Positions 1 to 10,792 of a stretch of 64,000 nucleotides of DNA are shown here, piece after piece (position 1 is the first letter of the stretch; each line of letters starts with the position of its first letter). The stretch comes from Gigaspora margarita. Lineage: Eukaryota; Glomeromycota; Glomeromycetes; Diversisporales; Gigasporaceae. The notes beneath the pieces were generated by a model. It was given only the letters and a program-made list of their open reading frames with translations. It searched no databases and had not been told where the DNA came from. The position numbers and the translations under genes were made by a program. The stretch covers positions 22,314 through 86,313 of the forward strand of contig WTPW01000948.1 in NCBI GenBank assembly GCA_009809945.1. The letters run 5' to 3'.

Positions 1-424
1 TTGTATACGATAGTTAATTTTTTTAAAAAAATTAACTATCGTATACAAGCGATTACTTGAAAATAACCAGACCAAATCGACTAAAATTTTTATATATCAT
101 AGACTAATTTCGATACTATCTATGGCAAAAATTTGGACCGAATTGGATTACTAGTTATTGAGATATCAATTGTCAAAGTTTGAGTAAAAATAACAGATTT
201 TTTAATAATCGACTATTATAAAATTTTTGTTATTTTTACTCAAAATTTGACGATGGATATCTCAATAACTAGTAATCCAATTCGGCCCAAATTTTTACCA
301 TAGATAGTATCGATATTCATATATGATATATAAAAATTTTAGCCAATTTGGTCTGATAATTCTAGAGTAATCGTTTGTATACGATAGTCAATTTTTTTAA
401 AAAAATTGACTATTGTATACAAAC
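1..424. repeat. Foldback element with palindromic ends
   Basis: Positions 1-48 are a perfect palindrome whose arm begins TTGTATACGATAGTTAAT. From about 49 to 205 runs one arm that is repeated in inverted orientation at about 225-372 around a short AT spacer. A second, near-identical palindrome lies at 373-424. The unit is therefore arm, spacer, inverted arm, bounded by palindromes, as in foldback elements or long-TIR MITEs. No coding frame is present. The true left end lies outside the window. Confidence 0.8.
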
Positions 425-570
425 GATTACTCTAGAATTATCAAACCAAATTGGCTAAACTTTTTATATATCATATATGAATATTGATACTATTTATTTT
501 AAAAATTTGAGCCGATTTTGATTACTAGTCATCAAGATATCCATCGTCAAATTTTGAGTAAAAATAGCGA
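425..570. repeat. Partial second copy of the foldback arm
   Basis: Directly after the second palindrome the sequence repeats the arm seen at 49-190 (terms such as TTGGCTAAA, ATATATGAATATTGATACTA and the ATCGTCAAATTTTGAGTAAA end), then stops in TA-rich sequence. The arrangement looks like a tandem or chained foldback in which adjacent copies share one palindromic terminus. Confidence 0.65.
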
Positions 571-585
571 ATTTTGTTATTAATT

Positions 586-742
586 GTATATATAATCGAT
601 TATATATATAATCAATTATAATAGATTAAAAGGTTATGATCGATCAAACTTTATGATCGATCAAACTATATGATCGATCATGATCAATCAAAGACTTTCA
701 TAATCGATCAAATGATATGATCGATCATGATCGATCATATTA
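586..742. repeat. TGATCGATCA palindromic minisatellite
   Basis: A TA-rich start is followed by at least five copies of the self-complementary decamer TGATCGATCA or close variants, spaced by short AT words. No gene is visible. Confidence 0.75.
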
Positions 743-756
743 GGTTCGATTCCCAT

Positions 757-890
757 CTCTAATTTTTTAAAGGGGAGGGGGGTAAAAAATGTTGAAATTA
801 TATATAGGAACCTGACCAAATTTATATTAAGGAGGTGAGAGGGGAGTAGGCCTCTAATAAAAAATAATCAGGTAATTAATGACATGGCCC
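757..890 (-). mobile_element. PIF/Harbinger-like MITE, copy 1
   Basis: This matches the MITEs at 4230-4381 and 37278-37424: a G-run segment, an ATATATAGGAACCTGACCAAA core, an AGGCCTCTAATAAAAAATAA segment and the terminus AATCAGGTAATTAATGACAT followed by GGCCC. The right end is followed by TTA, the expected 3-bp target duplication. The outer left end is truncated, so the matching TTA is missing. Confidence 0.65.
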
Positions 891-1004
891 TTATAGATAT
901 ATATTGATTTTTAACTAGTTAATTGATATATAACACTATTTTTTAATCAATATATAACAATTAACTATTATATATCAATCAATATCTGTTTAAAAAATCT
1001 TTTA

Positions 1005-1480
1005 ATAAGAAAAGAGCAATTAGTAGAATAACTACTACTATAATACAAGACTTATTTGAGTCACAAATTAAAAACAATAGAAAATAGCATCAAAAAAGAG
1101 CTTAGTATTACACAAGATAAATTCAGAAATAGAAACCCAACAAAATTGTCATCAATCTCAAAAAGAGAAAGAAGCAAGGACTAATAAAGAACAGAAAATA
1201 GAATTCAATCCTTACAAATATGATCAATATATAAAAAAACAAAATGATAAGAGGACATATGTCTCTAAAAATAAACAAAATAAAAAGAAAAAAATACTAT
1301 CAAAAAATCAGCTCTTGGTAAATATACTAAAAAAACTTGAAAAATTAAAAAATGATAGATTGGATACCTTTTTAAATAGATCCTAATAGGTGCTCTAGTT
1401 GATCAAATAAAGATTGGAGACCAAAAAAGTCTTCAACAACTAAGGACCAAATTAGAAACAATAAATAGAGTTTTTTTTTT
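1005..1480 (+). other. A-rich stretch, possibly a decayed coding fragment
   Basis: One strand is strongly A-rich. Short frames read lysine- and asparagine-rich peptides such as KKILSKNQLLVNILKKLEKL, broken by stops and shifts. It could be a decayed LINE ORF1-like segment or simple purine-rich spacer; I do not recognise a family. Confidence 0.2.
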
Positions 1481-1489
1481 TTAATNTTT

Positions 1490-2295
1490 AAGGGAACCCA
1501 AGTGTAGCACCTGCTCCAAACTTTATTAATATTTAAGCGAATTGACATATGGTAGTGCCATAAATACATATATATTATATACAAGTATTGAGACTAGGAC
1601 TTTAGATCGAACAACTATTTATCCATAGCTAAAACCCACCAGAGCCTTCCATATTGCTACTATATAGCTGACCTGGTTTTTGTACATCCTTTACCAACTG
1701 CCAATTAGTATTCATATGTTTACAACTTACCTATATTATCTAATATAAACTTCCAATTTGGTGTGTGTTGCCAGGTGGGCACTTTATGCTTCCAATTTGG
1801 TGTACCTGAGGAGTATTCTCAAGTTCCTACTAGTGTACTTTCCAGGAGCTCGTATCTCAAGCTATGCAGTTGTCTCTACTATATTGGGTAAGTATCTCAA
1901 GCCTGCATGCTACCGCAACTAGCTAGTTTTCTGCGACTTCAGAACCCAGAACTTAATGTCTCAATTTAGTAATGTACTAACAACTGTACTTCTCTATATG
2001 GTAATGAGATACCTGAGCATGTTTTACAAGTGCTTCCTAGCTCACAGTTATCATAGCATGGCAGACATTCGATTTGATTGGCTTAAAAATCACTAGGTTA
2101 TACAATATAAAAAAATTTTTATAGTAATCCTTACTATAAAAAGCCATATTTCAATTGGCAACTCGTGGTTTCACATAATAAAATTTTTTTAAAACATATT
2201 ATAGTATTCTTTAACTCTTTGTATATCTTCAGTAAAAAAAGATCAGTATAAATCAGTATCTCTAAAAATTTTAATTAGAGAGCAAATTTAGGCAA
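1490..2295. other. Unassigned block, GC richer than its surroundings
   Basis: Roughly 1500-2090 is clearly less AT-rich than its neighbours and includes a local duplication (CTTCCAATTTGGTGT at about 1750 and 1790). No open frame, tRNA fold or terminal repeat convinced me. It could be a decayed SINE or a host exon/UTR remnant. The remainder to 2295 is ordinary AT-rich sequence. Confidence 0.3.
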
Positions 2296-2304
2296 GTACT
2301 ATAG

Positions 2305-2584
2305 CAGTGTTGTTATGGGACAGCTTTGGACAATAGTTTGGACAATTTTGGACAATTTTGAACAATTAAATAAAGTAAAATTACTTAAAATTTTATTAAG
2401 ATAACCTATTTTAATTTTAACTGGAATGTGTTTAACATTTAAAAAAATATATAGTTATATATTTTTTAAATAGATTTATTAATTATTAAAGCCTGGACAA
2501 GCTTTGAACAATCTTGGACATTTGGACAATTTTGGACGTGAACAAGCCAAAAAAGGCTGTGAACAGCTAAAACATACAACACTA
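2305..2584. mobile_element. hAT-like MITE (CAGTGTTGT family), copy 1
   Basis: The termini are CAGTGTTGT and ACAACACTA. Flanking octamers TACTATAG (2297-2304) and TACTATGG (2585-2592) match at 7 of 8 positions, as expected of a slightly decayed 8-bp target duplication. Subterminal GGACAAT motifs repeat several times. A second copy at 57776-58044 is nearly identical through the core. No coding capacity. Confidence 0.85.
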
Positions 2585-2929
2585 TACTATGGTATGTACA
2601 GTACTGAATGCTTTAATTGGGTATTAAACGTTATAAGTTGCTTCTAACTACATAAAGTTTTATTTTAATTTAAATATATAACAGATTTTTGAGGTATTAG
2701 TTCGACTTATATTAACTTGTGGATTTACGAATTAAACTCAGAGTACTTAAATCATTTGATCAAATACCTTTCTTATTATTATTAGATTTGCTATTTCAAA
2801 AAACGAATTAACAATACCTCAAGTTACAATAGATTATCAAAACCTGCAATATGCTCATAATATTTAGATTATTTATTTGTATTTTATAAGTTCTACTATT
2901 ATTTTATACTCTAATTAGCATTTATAAAT

Positions 2930-3662
2930 TATAGTCGGTATATCTATACCTAAAAGACGCATTAGTCTTATAATGAGTTTACAGATAATATATTGAGACA
3001 TATTAAAAATTTTGGTTACAATGCTATTCAATTAATACCAATTATAGAACATACTTATTATGCTTCTTTTGGATATCAAGTAACTAGTTTTTTCATCACT
3101 TCTAGTCATTATAGTAAGAGTATTATTTTTATAATTATTGTTATAATATGTCCAACCCTGATTTTATTTAATTTATTTTGTACCTGAAAAATTAATACGG
3201 CTCATAGATACTGCTCATGGCATGGGTTTAAATATATTACTAGACATTGTATATTCACATGCTTGTAAAAATATGTTGGATGGATTAACTATGTTTGATA
3301 GTTCCGATCATTGTTACTTCCATGAAGGAGGAAAAGGGAATCATGATCTCTAGGACAGGTGAATAGTATCAGTTATTCAATTTTAACATTTAACTGTATT
3401 TATCTAAATCAATCTTTTTTTTATATAACCGTCTGTTTAATTATAGCTATTGGGAAGTACTTTGTTTCTTACTATTACATCTTTGATTTTTATAAAAGAA
3501 TACAAGTTTGATAGATTTAAATTCAATAGTGTTACCAGTATGATATATATTCATCATAGTATCCATACGGGTTTCTCTGATGATTATTATGAATATTTTG
3601 ATGATTTTGTAGATAAAGAGAGTGTAATGTATTTGATGTTGGTACATTATGACAAAATATAA
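2930..3662 (+). pseudogene. GLC3: Glycogen (1,4-alpha-glucan) branching enzyme pseudogene fragment
   Basis: The relic of a GH13 branching enzyme, which in its intact form transfers an alpha-1,4 chain to an alpha-1,6 position in cytosolic glycogen. Readable blocks in family order are [97 protein letters not shown] and KEYKFDRFKFNSVTSM. Between them are a 1-nt shift near 2970 and two likely decayed introns (about 3118-3182 and 3359-3430; the second has GT but its acceptor reads AAC where AGC is expected). A conserved Trp is TAG near 3351. The block that should read FRFDG, containing the catalytic nucleophile, reads FKFNS. Only a central part of the roughly 700-residue protein remains, so it cannot be active. 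Family identity is secure from several conserved blocks. Confidence 0.88.
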
Positions 3663-4212
3663 AATTTTGTTATCAATACATTCTTAATACGTTCATATTA
3701 AAAATATTAATATGTTTACTAGATTGCTAGAAATTAAACTAGATAATACAATAACTTTAAATATAGAGATGAAGTTAATTATATGTAGAGATTGAGCCTG
3801 CTTATCTAACAATCTGTGACCTGTTATTTTGATATCTTACTAGAATAAATTTTGCTTATTTAGTTGATTCAATTAAATATTGTATTAATAATTGGCTATT
3901 GATCTTATAAAAAATATCATTAACAGATCATATAAATTAATCAAACTATTCCATTATGTTACTATTGAATTTTTTAAAAAATATTAGACATTTTATCAAC
4001 TTTACGCTAATAATATATTAATTTATTGTGCTTTGCAAATCCTCTATTTATAAGATGAAATTTGATTGGGATTGCTGGTCAATTTTATCAAAGACCTGAG
4101 TTTGTGATAGCTAGGAGTTAATAGTAAATTTATACAAAAATCACTCAGATAGAATACTCTATTTGTTTCACTAAGTTAAGCGGTCAACTGGGTCAACTGG
4201 ATTACCTAGATT
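3663..4212. other. AT-rich sequence after the pseudogene, no gene seen
   Basis: No recognisable continuation of the branching enzyme frame, no long open frame and no clear terminal repeats. The expected C-terminal half of the enzyme is absent. Confidence 0.5.
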
Positions 4213-4510
4213 AGTGTTTCAAATCGTTAGGGCTGTGTCATTAATCACCTGATTATTTTTTATTAGAGGCCTACCCCCCTCCCCCCCTCTTTAATATAGA
4301 TTTGATCAGGTTCCTATATATAATTTCAATATTTTTTACCCTCTCTCTCCCTAAAAAATCACCTGATGTTTGTCACTCCCCTTAGTTGAAAAACCAACTA
4401 GTTGGCAACTTTTCAACTAATTGATTTAAAAAATTTAAACAACTAATTAATTTATTATCAACTGGTTCAATTACAATTAATTGTTGGTTATCAACTAGTT
4501 ATCACTTACT
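4213..4510. repeat. TAGTGTTTC repeat (hAT-like ends), interrupted
   Basis: The sequence starts TAGTGTTTCAAATCGTTA and resumes after the MITE at 4230-4381 with TTAGTTGAAAAACCAACTAG and palindromic AACTAGTT and CAACTAATTG words. The same family occurs at 6420-6554 and 8441-8714. The right end is uncertain. Confidence 0.5.
4230..4381 (+). mobile_element. PIF/Harbinger-like MITE, copy 2
   Basis: This 152-bp element is flanked by TTA at 4227-4229 and 4382-4384. Its inverted termini are GGGCTGTGTCATTAATCACC and, read inward from the right, GGGGAGTGACAAACATCAGG; the motif TCACCTGAT recurs on both sides. It sits inside the TAGTGTTTC repeat, splitting CGTTA from the following GTTG, so the empty site can be inferred from related copies. 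Confidence 0.85.
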
Positions 4511-5123
4511 ATAATTTATATTAATCTATTATTATTAATCATAGTAATATAACAGAAATCACAACCATTAATTGGTAATCAATAATACTTCTCAGGTTGA
4601 GATGTATCTAGTGTATTTTTTTTATTTCAACTTTGCTAGTTTTCAATGTGTTTTACACAAACTTGGTATCCTCCAAAGCATAAAGGCACTATTCTTTGTA
4701 TATAATATGAATTGCTCGAATACCAATTATAGAATTAGTACTTTACTGAGAGTTATCATTTTTTTCAATTATCACTAATTGAAAATGATTTGGGCGATGC
4801 TTGACATAACAAATTAATAATAATAATAATAATAAATGTTGTTCATATTTATTAATGATATTAATAATTTAAGTGGTTCTTTTAGTGCACATGTTTTTTT
4901 TTTTTTAATTATACTTGAATCATTTTATATATTATATTTTAATTGATCTTTTTTTTTAAAACTACTGGATATTAGATCTACCATTAAATAATAGATTAGA
5001 TTTAACTATTTTTAATCAAATTTACAGTATATAATCTATTATAGTACAGCTTGAATCCATTATATTAAATTTAATAGATATTATTATTAAATTTAGCATA
5101 CAAATCCAAGTTCTATTGTTGTG
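4511..5123. other. AT-rich spacer with (AAT)n and poly-T runs
   Basis: No gene recognised. A short (AAT/TAA) microsatellite lies near 4815-4836 and poly-T tracts near 4890 and 4950. A 68-codon open frame at 4572-4778 has no recognisable motif. Confidence 0.5.
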
Positions 5124-5131
5124 GTTATAAT

Positions 5132-5245
5132 TAGTGTTGGCAATTTTACCAGTCAAACCAAATTTGTTTGGCTTTTTTAGCCAAAAAAAACATTTGAATT
5201 TGGCTGAATTGGCCGTTTTTTGGCTGGCCAAAATTATAAACACTA
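5132..5245. mobile_element. Short hAT-like MITE
   Basis: This 114-bp unit is bounded by TAGTGTT and AACACTA and flanked by the perfect octamer GTTATAAT at 5124-5131 and 5246-5253. The inside is a run of TTGGC/GCCAA words that can fold on itself. TAG..CTA ends with an 8-bp duplication fit the hAT superfamily. Confidence 0.75.
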
Positions 5246-5349
5246 GTTATAATATTCTGCAAAAGATAAAGAACAATCTATGTCTTTTCAATTTCCTTTA
5301 CATAATAAGCATGAAAATGACAGTCATGTGGGTGTACATAAAAATCAAA

Positions 5350-5592
5350 ATAGTCAAATTAAGCAACTATTTTAACAGCTTTTTATGATTAGTGTTAAAA
5401 TAACCATTCTAACAGCTCATTATAATTAGCGTTAAATAATCCTTCTAAAAACTTTTGATGATTAGTATTAAATAATCATTCTAATCGTTTTTTTATGATT
5501 AATGTTAAATATCATTCTAACAGCTCTTTATAGTTAGTGATAAATAACTATTTTAAACACTCCTTATAGTTATGTTAAATAATCGTTCTACT
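5350..5592. repeat. About 45-bp minisatellite, five to six units
   Basis: Imperfect tandem units of the form TTATGATTAGTGTTAAATAA followed by CATTCTAACAGCTC. The array is cut by the MITE at 5593-5772; degenerate unit sequence resumes after it up to about 5830. Confidence 0.75.
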
Positions 5593-5772
5593 AGGACCCC
5601 AAAATATATATAGATAGGTCAGGTTAATTATAGGGTTACTAAAAAAGGAAAGATCTGCAAAAAAACTTCAAAAATAAGCAAAAAAATTACTATAAATAGA
5701 AAAGATCTGCATAAAAAACCTCAAAAATAAGCAAACTCATACCTAACCTATCTATATATATTTCGGGGTTCT
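5593..5772. mobile_element. AGGACCCC MITE, complete copy
   Basis: The termini are AGGACCCCAAAATATATA and its near-complement ending TATTTCGGGGTTCT. The octamer GTTCTACT flanks both sides (5585-5592 and 5773-5780), giving an 8-bp duplication. Inner direct words such as AAAGATCTGCA and CAAAAATAAGCAAA occur twice. It was inserted into the surrounding minisatellite. Confidence 0.85.
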
Positions 5773-5830
5773 GTTCTACTGTCTCTTTATTGTTGTGTTA
5801 TAAAACCATTCTAACAATCTCTTTTGGATA

Positions 5831-6419
5831 AGCATTTAGTATATGGCTCATGTTTCATGAGACATTTGATCAACTTTCATCAAAACAAAAAGGCGATGAT
5901 TAATTAATAGATGTCGCTATAATGAGCATCTAAATATATATTTTAAAAACTCTTCGTATCGAGATTTAATATACTATATAATATCTTATAATTTATAATA
6001 TCAGAATTGAAAAAATACATGTATATAATAGGGATTAGTTAATGGCAGAGATTGTCATTTTTATAACTTTATAATTATTAAATCAAGTCTATGTCATAAA
6101 TATGTACTTAAAGCTAACAAATTAATGATTAAATTTTTATTCATATTATACTGTATTTAAATTCAAAATTTAATACATAAGGCTCCAGCTTTATGAAAAG
6201 CTGCCTGTTTATAACTAGTTATTTAATTGTCCATGTGGGTTCAATTTGTAAAGATATGTTATATCTGAAAGTAATACTATATCTGCTTAATGGATTACCA
6301 CGAAGTCTTAATACCTTTGTGAAAATACATTATTTGGTTTAATTTCTAATGCTTTGTTAAATCTGTAAGTTATCATTACTATAATTTTAAAGATGAAATA
6401 TTTTTTGTAATATTAGCTA
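5831..6419. other. AT-rich sequence, nothing recognised
   Basis: No open frame above background, no clear terminal repeats and no RNA gene seen. Confidence 0.5.
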
Positions 6420-6554
6420 TACAACTTACAACTAAACAATTAAACAACTAAACAACTAATTGATTATTTAGTCACATGATATCTATAATCGATTAGTTGC
6501 AACTATAGTTAGCAACTAATCGATTGGAAAAATTTTATCAACTCGAAACACTAC
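6420..6554. repeat. TAGTGTTTCGAG repeat, inverted copy
   Basis: It ends with CAACTCGAAACACTA, the complement of the family start, preceded by the palindromic ATCGATTAGTTG/CAACTAATCGAT words shared with 8441-8714. The other terminus was not located. Confidence 0.5.
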
Positions 6555-7119
6555 CCCAGGTCATTTTTTAATAACTTGATTCTTTATTTGAATATTAGCT
6601 TATAAATAGGTGAATAATCCAGAATTAAATTTTATACTGGGCTTAATCTCTAATTATATAATAAAAAGGTATAATGAATCAATCGTTAACTTGGAGAAAT
6701 TAAACCAAACAATATATGGGCAAAGAAGGTTTATAAATTAGTTAAGGGGTTGTAAGTATGATATGTATTTGTAAATTTTAGTACCGGTACTTGTTGTAGT
6801 TTAAATAAATAGTATAATTATTTTAAAGTAATTTCACTAGTGCTCTGTTCTATAGAAAATTCTAAATGCATTGATCTAATTGATCTTTATGTATGTAACC
6901 ATATATCTAAATTTATATAATAATCTACATTATACATACTATTTACTTGTTTACATTTTTTGACCAATTAAAACAAATGTCCGCATGCTATATGGAGCAC
7001 TACTCCATCATGCTGGTTTTAAAGTTTGGATTTATTTTCATTTTCTAATTGTTTTTATTTTTTTTTAAATACTCATTTTCATTTTATTAATTTTGTATAT
7101 ATTTTATTTTATTCTATAC
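6555..7119. other. AT-rich sequence, nothing recognised
   Basis: No gene, RNA or repeat boundary is visible. The CATGCTATATGGAGCACTAC segment near 6985 stands out slightly in composition only. Confidence 0.45.
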
Positions 7120-7960
7120 TTTCTAAAACTCAACCCCGCACTAAAACTAAAACTAACCTTAATACTACAATCTAACCTCTACCTCGACTATCTAACCCTA
7201 TTCCTGATCTAACACTAATTCTCATTAAAAACCCTATTAACAACATCAATTGCAGTGCCACGACATCTAGCGAAATGTTACAAATAATGAAACGACAAAG
7301 CGAAAAAACAATGAAGCAAGGAAACAATGAAATAATGACACTAAAAAAAAAATAAAAATGAAAATACTACAAATGAAATGACAGTACAAGAAAACAAAGA
7401 TGCGATGAAACGATAATAGAAGAAAAAAAAGTAAACCGCCACTAATAAAATGACAACTGCACCTTACCTATGACAAATAAAAATGCAACGACAGCAATTG
7501 CAACACCAAACCAATGATGAAACCAAGGATAAAACTGAAGCAATACCAATAGTGAAGAGAGACGACAATACCAACAGTGAAGAGAGGCGACAACACCAAC
7601 AACGAACAGCGATATTAAAAAAAAGGAGCCATGTATTTATTTTTTTATGTTAATCTGTATAAAAAAAAAGTGCCCACATGATCACATGATCCTGACCTAA
7701 GACCGGAGATTGATTAATCACATGACCCAGAAAATTTCACCTATATTCTGTATCTGTCCTTTTTGGGTTGAAGGATAAGGCAGATGAATCTTTTGCAGAT
7801 AGAAGAGTAGTAGAGCAGTTAGATATTTTACATTAGAAGGATAGGTGATAGATAATTTTCAGGAGGTAAATATACACATATATGCAAAGGTAGAAATAAA
7901 ATAACTGAAAATTTACTTCTTATTTTTACCATTGTATATATGCTATTTTTCCATTAAAAA
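7120..7960. repeat. Composite repeat: CTAACC block, ACGACA block, hairpin end
   Basis: In order: a degenerate CTAACC-rich block (7120-7230), a purine-strand block of ACGACA/ACCAAC words (7230-7640), a GGATAAG/AGAAGAGTAG block, and an imperfect hairpin around CATATATGCAAAGGTAGAAA and TTTTTACCATTGTATATATG (7875-7955). The same order recurs at about 48030-49630 inside the hAT-like element at 47500-49920, so this is probably a diverged copy of that element's interior. Confidence 0.55.
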
Positions 7961-8140
7961 TTTTCAGATATTTGAGCAATAACAAAAGGGGTAGCTTATT
8001 TTTGGAACAAAAAATTTTATTATTGTTTTGGTTTGAAAAAGTAAGGTAGCTTATTTTCAGATAAACCAAATTTTGATGTTTTTTGGCCAAAACCAAGAGG
8101 GTAGCTTATTTTCGGAGTAGCTTATTTTCAGGAATATATA
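7961..8140. repeat. GTAGCTTATTTTCGG motif cluster
   Basis: GTAGCTTATTTT(T/C)(G/A)G occurs four times within about 130 bp, with TTTTGGCCAAAA-like words between. The same motif is subterminal in the TA-flanked elements at 43883-44401 and 53055-53372. This is probably a degenerate relative without clear ends. Confidence 0.5.
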
Positions 8141-8440
8141 GTAAACCTTTTTTTACTAAAACAATCTATTTTTATATCTTAGAAAAGTTGTTTAGAAGGC
8201 ATTTATAAATAACATTATACAAGAGAAGGGAGAGATCACACAAAATATAACATTTTTTTAATAAGAAGATAAGGTCACTTCAATTTAATTCTTTGTTTAA
8301 TATTACAATTTCAAAATTTTTTAGAGGGGAGGAACTTAAACAACATATGATCAGTGTTATAAATTCAAAAAATTTTTATTGGCGCAAATGCAAAAAAAAA
8401 TATATAAAAAAAAAATTTTATATGCACGTTATATATACGG
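8141..8440. other. AT-rich spacer
   Basis: Poly-T and poly-A runs and no open frames of note; nothing recognised. Confidence 0.5.
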
Positions 8441-8714
8441 TAGTATTTCGAGTTGATTAAAATTTTTTCAATCGATTAGTTGTCAACTTAGTTGTCGATT
8501 AGTTGCAACTAATAGTCACATGTTTTCAATAAATTTAATTGGGCACAATAAATAATTACATGTTTTCTGAATTCTTTCAAACCACTCTGATTGGCTAAAA
8601 AAATTCTATGTCTTAAATTTATTATATAGATAATTAACCAACGATTAGTTGATTAAAAAATTTCCAATCGATTAGTTGAAAAGTTGTCAACTAATCGATT
8701 TTTCAACTAACGAT
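8441..8714. repeat. TAGTATTTCGAG repeat with terminal inverted arms
   Basis: The left end TAGTATTTCGAGTTGATTAA and right end CGATTTGGATCACTA bound a unit whose subterminal sequence consists of ATCGATTAGTTG palindromes on both sides. Flanking octamers ATATACGG and TATACAGG are similar but not identical, so an 8-bp duplication is only suggested. Confidence 0.55.
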
Positions 8715-8944
8715 TTGGATCACTATATACAGGGAACCCCGATATATGTGTAAATTTAAATCTATGTGTACTGCACCTACTGCGTGGATCCAATTTACAT
8801 CACTGCATATGATTAGATCTGGTTCAGGTCCGGCCAGGATCAGAATAGATTCAGTTTGGATCTGGTCTAGGATTGGACCAGACTCAAACTATAAATTTTA
8901 TGCTGACTAGTCTAAGTCTGAATATAATTATATGTATTTTTTTA
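8715..8944. other. GC-richer unassigned segment
   Basis: About 8735-8900 carries repeated GGATCTGG/GGTCCGG-like words (GATCTGGTTCAGGTCCGGCC, then GGATCTGGTCTAGGATTGG) unlike the flanks. No frame or RNA recognised. Confidence 0.4.
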
Positions 8945-10788
8945 GCACTGACAAGTTTACTTAGTGCATGAAATTAGAATTAATTAGTAAAATTTTATGA
9001 ATCATAAGATTTTATAGAATTTTATTAATAAAATTTTATAAAATCCTATAATACACAAATTTTTATTAATTAATTCTAACTTTATGCACTAAGTAAACAT
9101 ATACAGCACCTAAAAATGCATCAAATCAGCAGAATTATTTTTATTTTACTTGAAATTTGAAGAATAGATACATAATTTTAAATTTTTGATCAAAAAAGTC
9201 ATATTTAAGCATCTTTTCTTCAAATTTCAAGCAAAATAAAAACAATTCTGCCAATTTAATGTATTTTAGGTTCTAAATAAGTTTACTTCGTGCATAGAAT
9301 TAGAATTAATCAGTAAAATTTTGTGAATTATAAAATTTTATAGAATTTTATTAATAAAATTCTATAAAATCTTATGATTCACAAACTTTACTGATTAATT
9401 CTAACTCAATGCACTAAGTAAACTTGTACAGCACCCAAAAATACATCAAATCGGCAGAGTATTTTTATTTTATTTGAAATTGAAAAATAGATACATAATT
9501 TTGGATTTTTGATCAAAAAAGTCAAATTTAAGCATCTTTTCTCCAAATTTTAAGTAAAATAAAACAATTCTGCCGATTTAATGTATTTTTAGATTCTAAA
9601 TAAGTTTATTTAGTGCATATAGTTAGAATTAATTAGTAAAATTTTGTGAATCATAAAATTTTATAGAATTTTATTAATAAAATTCTATAAAATCTTATAG
9701 TTCACAAACTTTTACTGATTAATTCTAACTTAATGCACTAAGTAAACTTGTACAGCACTTAAAAATACATTAAATGAACAGAATTTGTTTTTATTTTACT
9801 TGAAATTTGGAAAATAGATGTATAATTTTTAGATTTTTGATCAAAAAAGTCAAATTTAAGCATCTTTTCTTCAAATTTCAAGTAAAATAAAAACAATTCT
9901 GCCAATTTAATGTATTTTTAGGTTCTAAACAAGTTTATTTAGTGCATAAAGTTAGAATTAATTAGTAAAATTTTGTGAATCATAAAATTTTATAGAATTT
10001 TATTAATAAAATTTTTATAGAATTTTATTAATAAAATTTTATAAAATCTTATAATTCACAACTTTTACTGATTAATTCTAACTTAATGCACTAAGTAAAC
10101 TTGTACAGCATCTAAAAATATATCAAATTGGCAGAATTGTTTTTATTTACTTGAAATTTGGAGAATAGATGTATAATTTTGGATTTTTGATCAAAAAAGT
10201 CAAATTTAAGCATCTTTTCTCCAAATTTTAAGTAAAATAAAAACAATTCTGCCAATTTAATGTATTTTTAGTTCTAAATAAATTTATTTAGTGCATAGAG
10301 TTAGAATTAATTAGTAAAATTTTGTGATTTATAAAATTTTATAGAATTTTATTAATAAATTAATTCTAACTTAATGCACTAAGTAAACTTGTACAGCATC
10401 TAAAAATATATCAAATTAGCAGAGTTATTTTTATTTTACTTAAAATTTGGAGAATAGATGCATAAATTTAAATTTTTGATCAAAAAAATCAAATTTAAGC
10501 ATCTTTTTTCCAAATTTCAAGTAAAATAAAAACTATACTGCCAATTTAATGTATTTTTAGGCTCTGAACAAGTTTATCTAGTGCAATAAGTTAGAATTAA
10601 TTAGTAAAATATTGTTAATCATAAAATTTTATAGAATTTTATTAATAAAATTCTATATAATCTTATTATTCATAAAATTTTACTAATTAATTCTAACTTA
10701 TTTTACTAGATAAACTTGTCCAGAGCCTAAAAATACATTAAATTGGCAGTATTGTTTTTATTTTACTTGAAATTTGAAGAAAAAATAC
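8945..10788. repeat. About 320-bp satellite of two alternating palindromes
   Basis: The marker word CAGCACCTAAAAAT (with variants) recurs at about 9113, 9429, 9753, 10106, 10393 and 10721, giving spacings of 316, 324, 353, 287 and 328 bp. Each unit joins a palindrome centred on TTTTATTAATAAAA and one centred on TTTTTGATCAAAAAA, with AGTAAACTTGTACAGCA-type joints. The 353-bp unit has a roughly 32-bp internal duplication and the 287-bp unit a roughly 34-bp deletion, both at the first palindrome's centre. The array is cut at 10789 by an insertion and resumes at 12252. Confidence 0.92.
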
Positions 10789-10792
10789 TTAA

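Noticed and set aside
736..760. GGTTCGATTCC, an RNA polymerase III B-box match that could mark a tRNA or SINE
   Set aside because: The 70 bases upstream are a TGATCGATCA minisatellite with no A box, anticodon stem or acceptor pairing.
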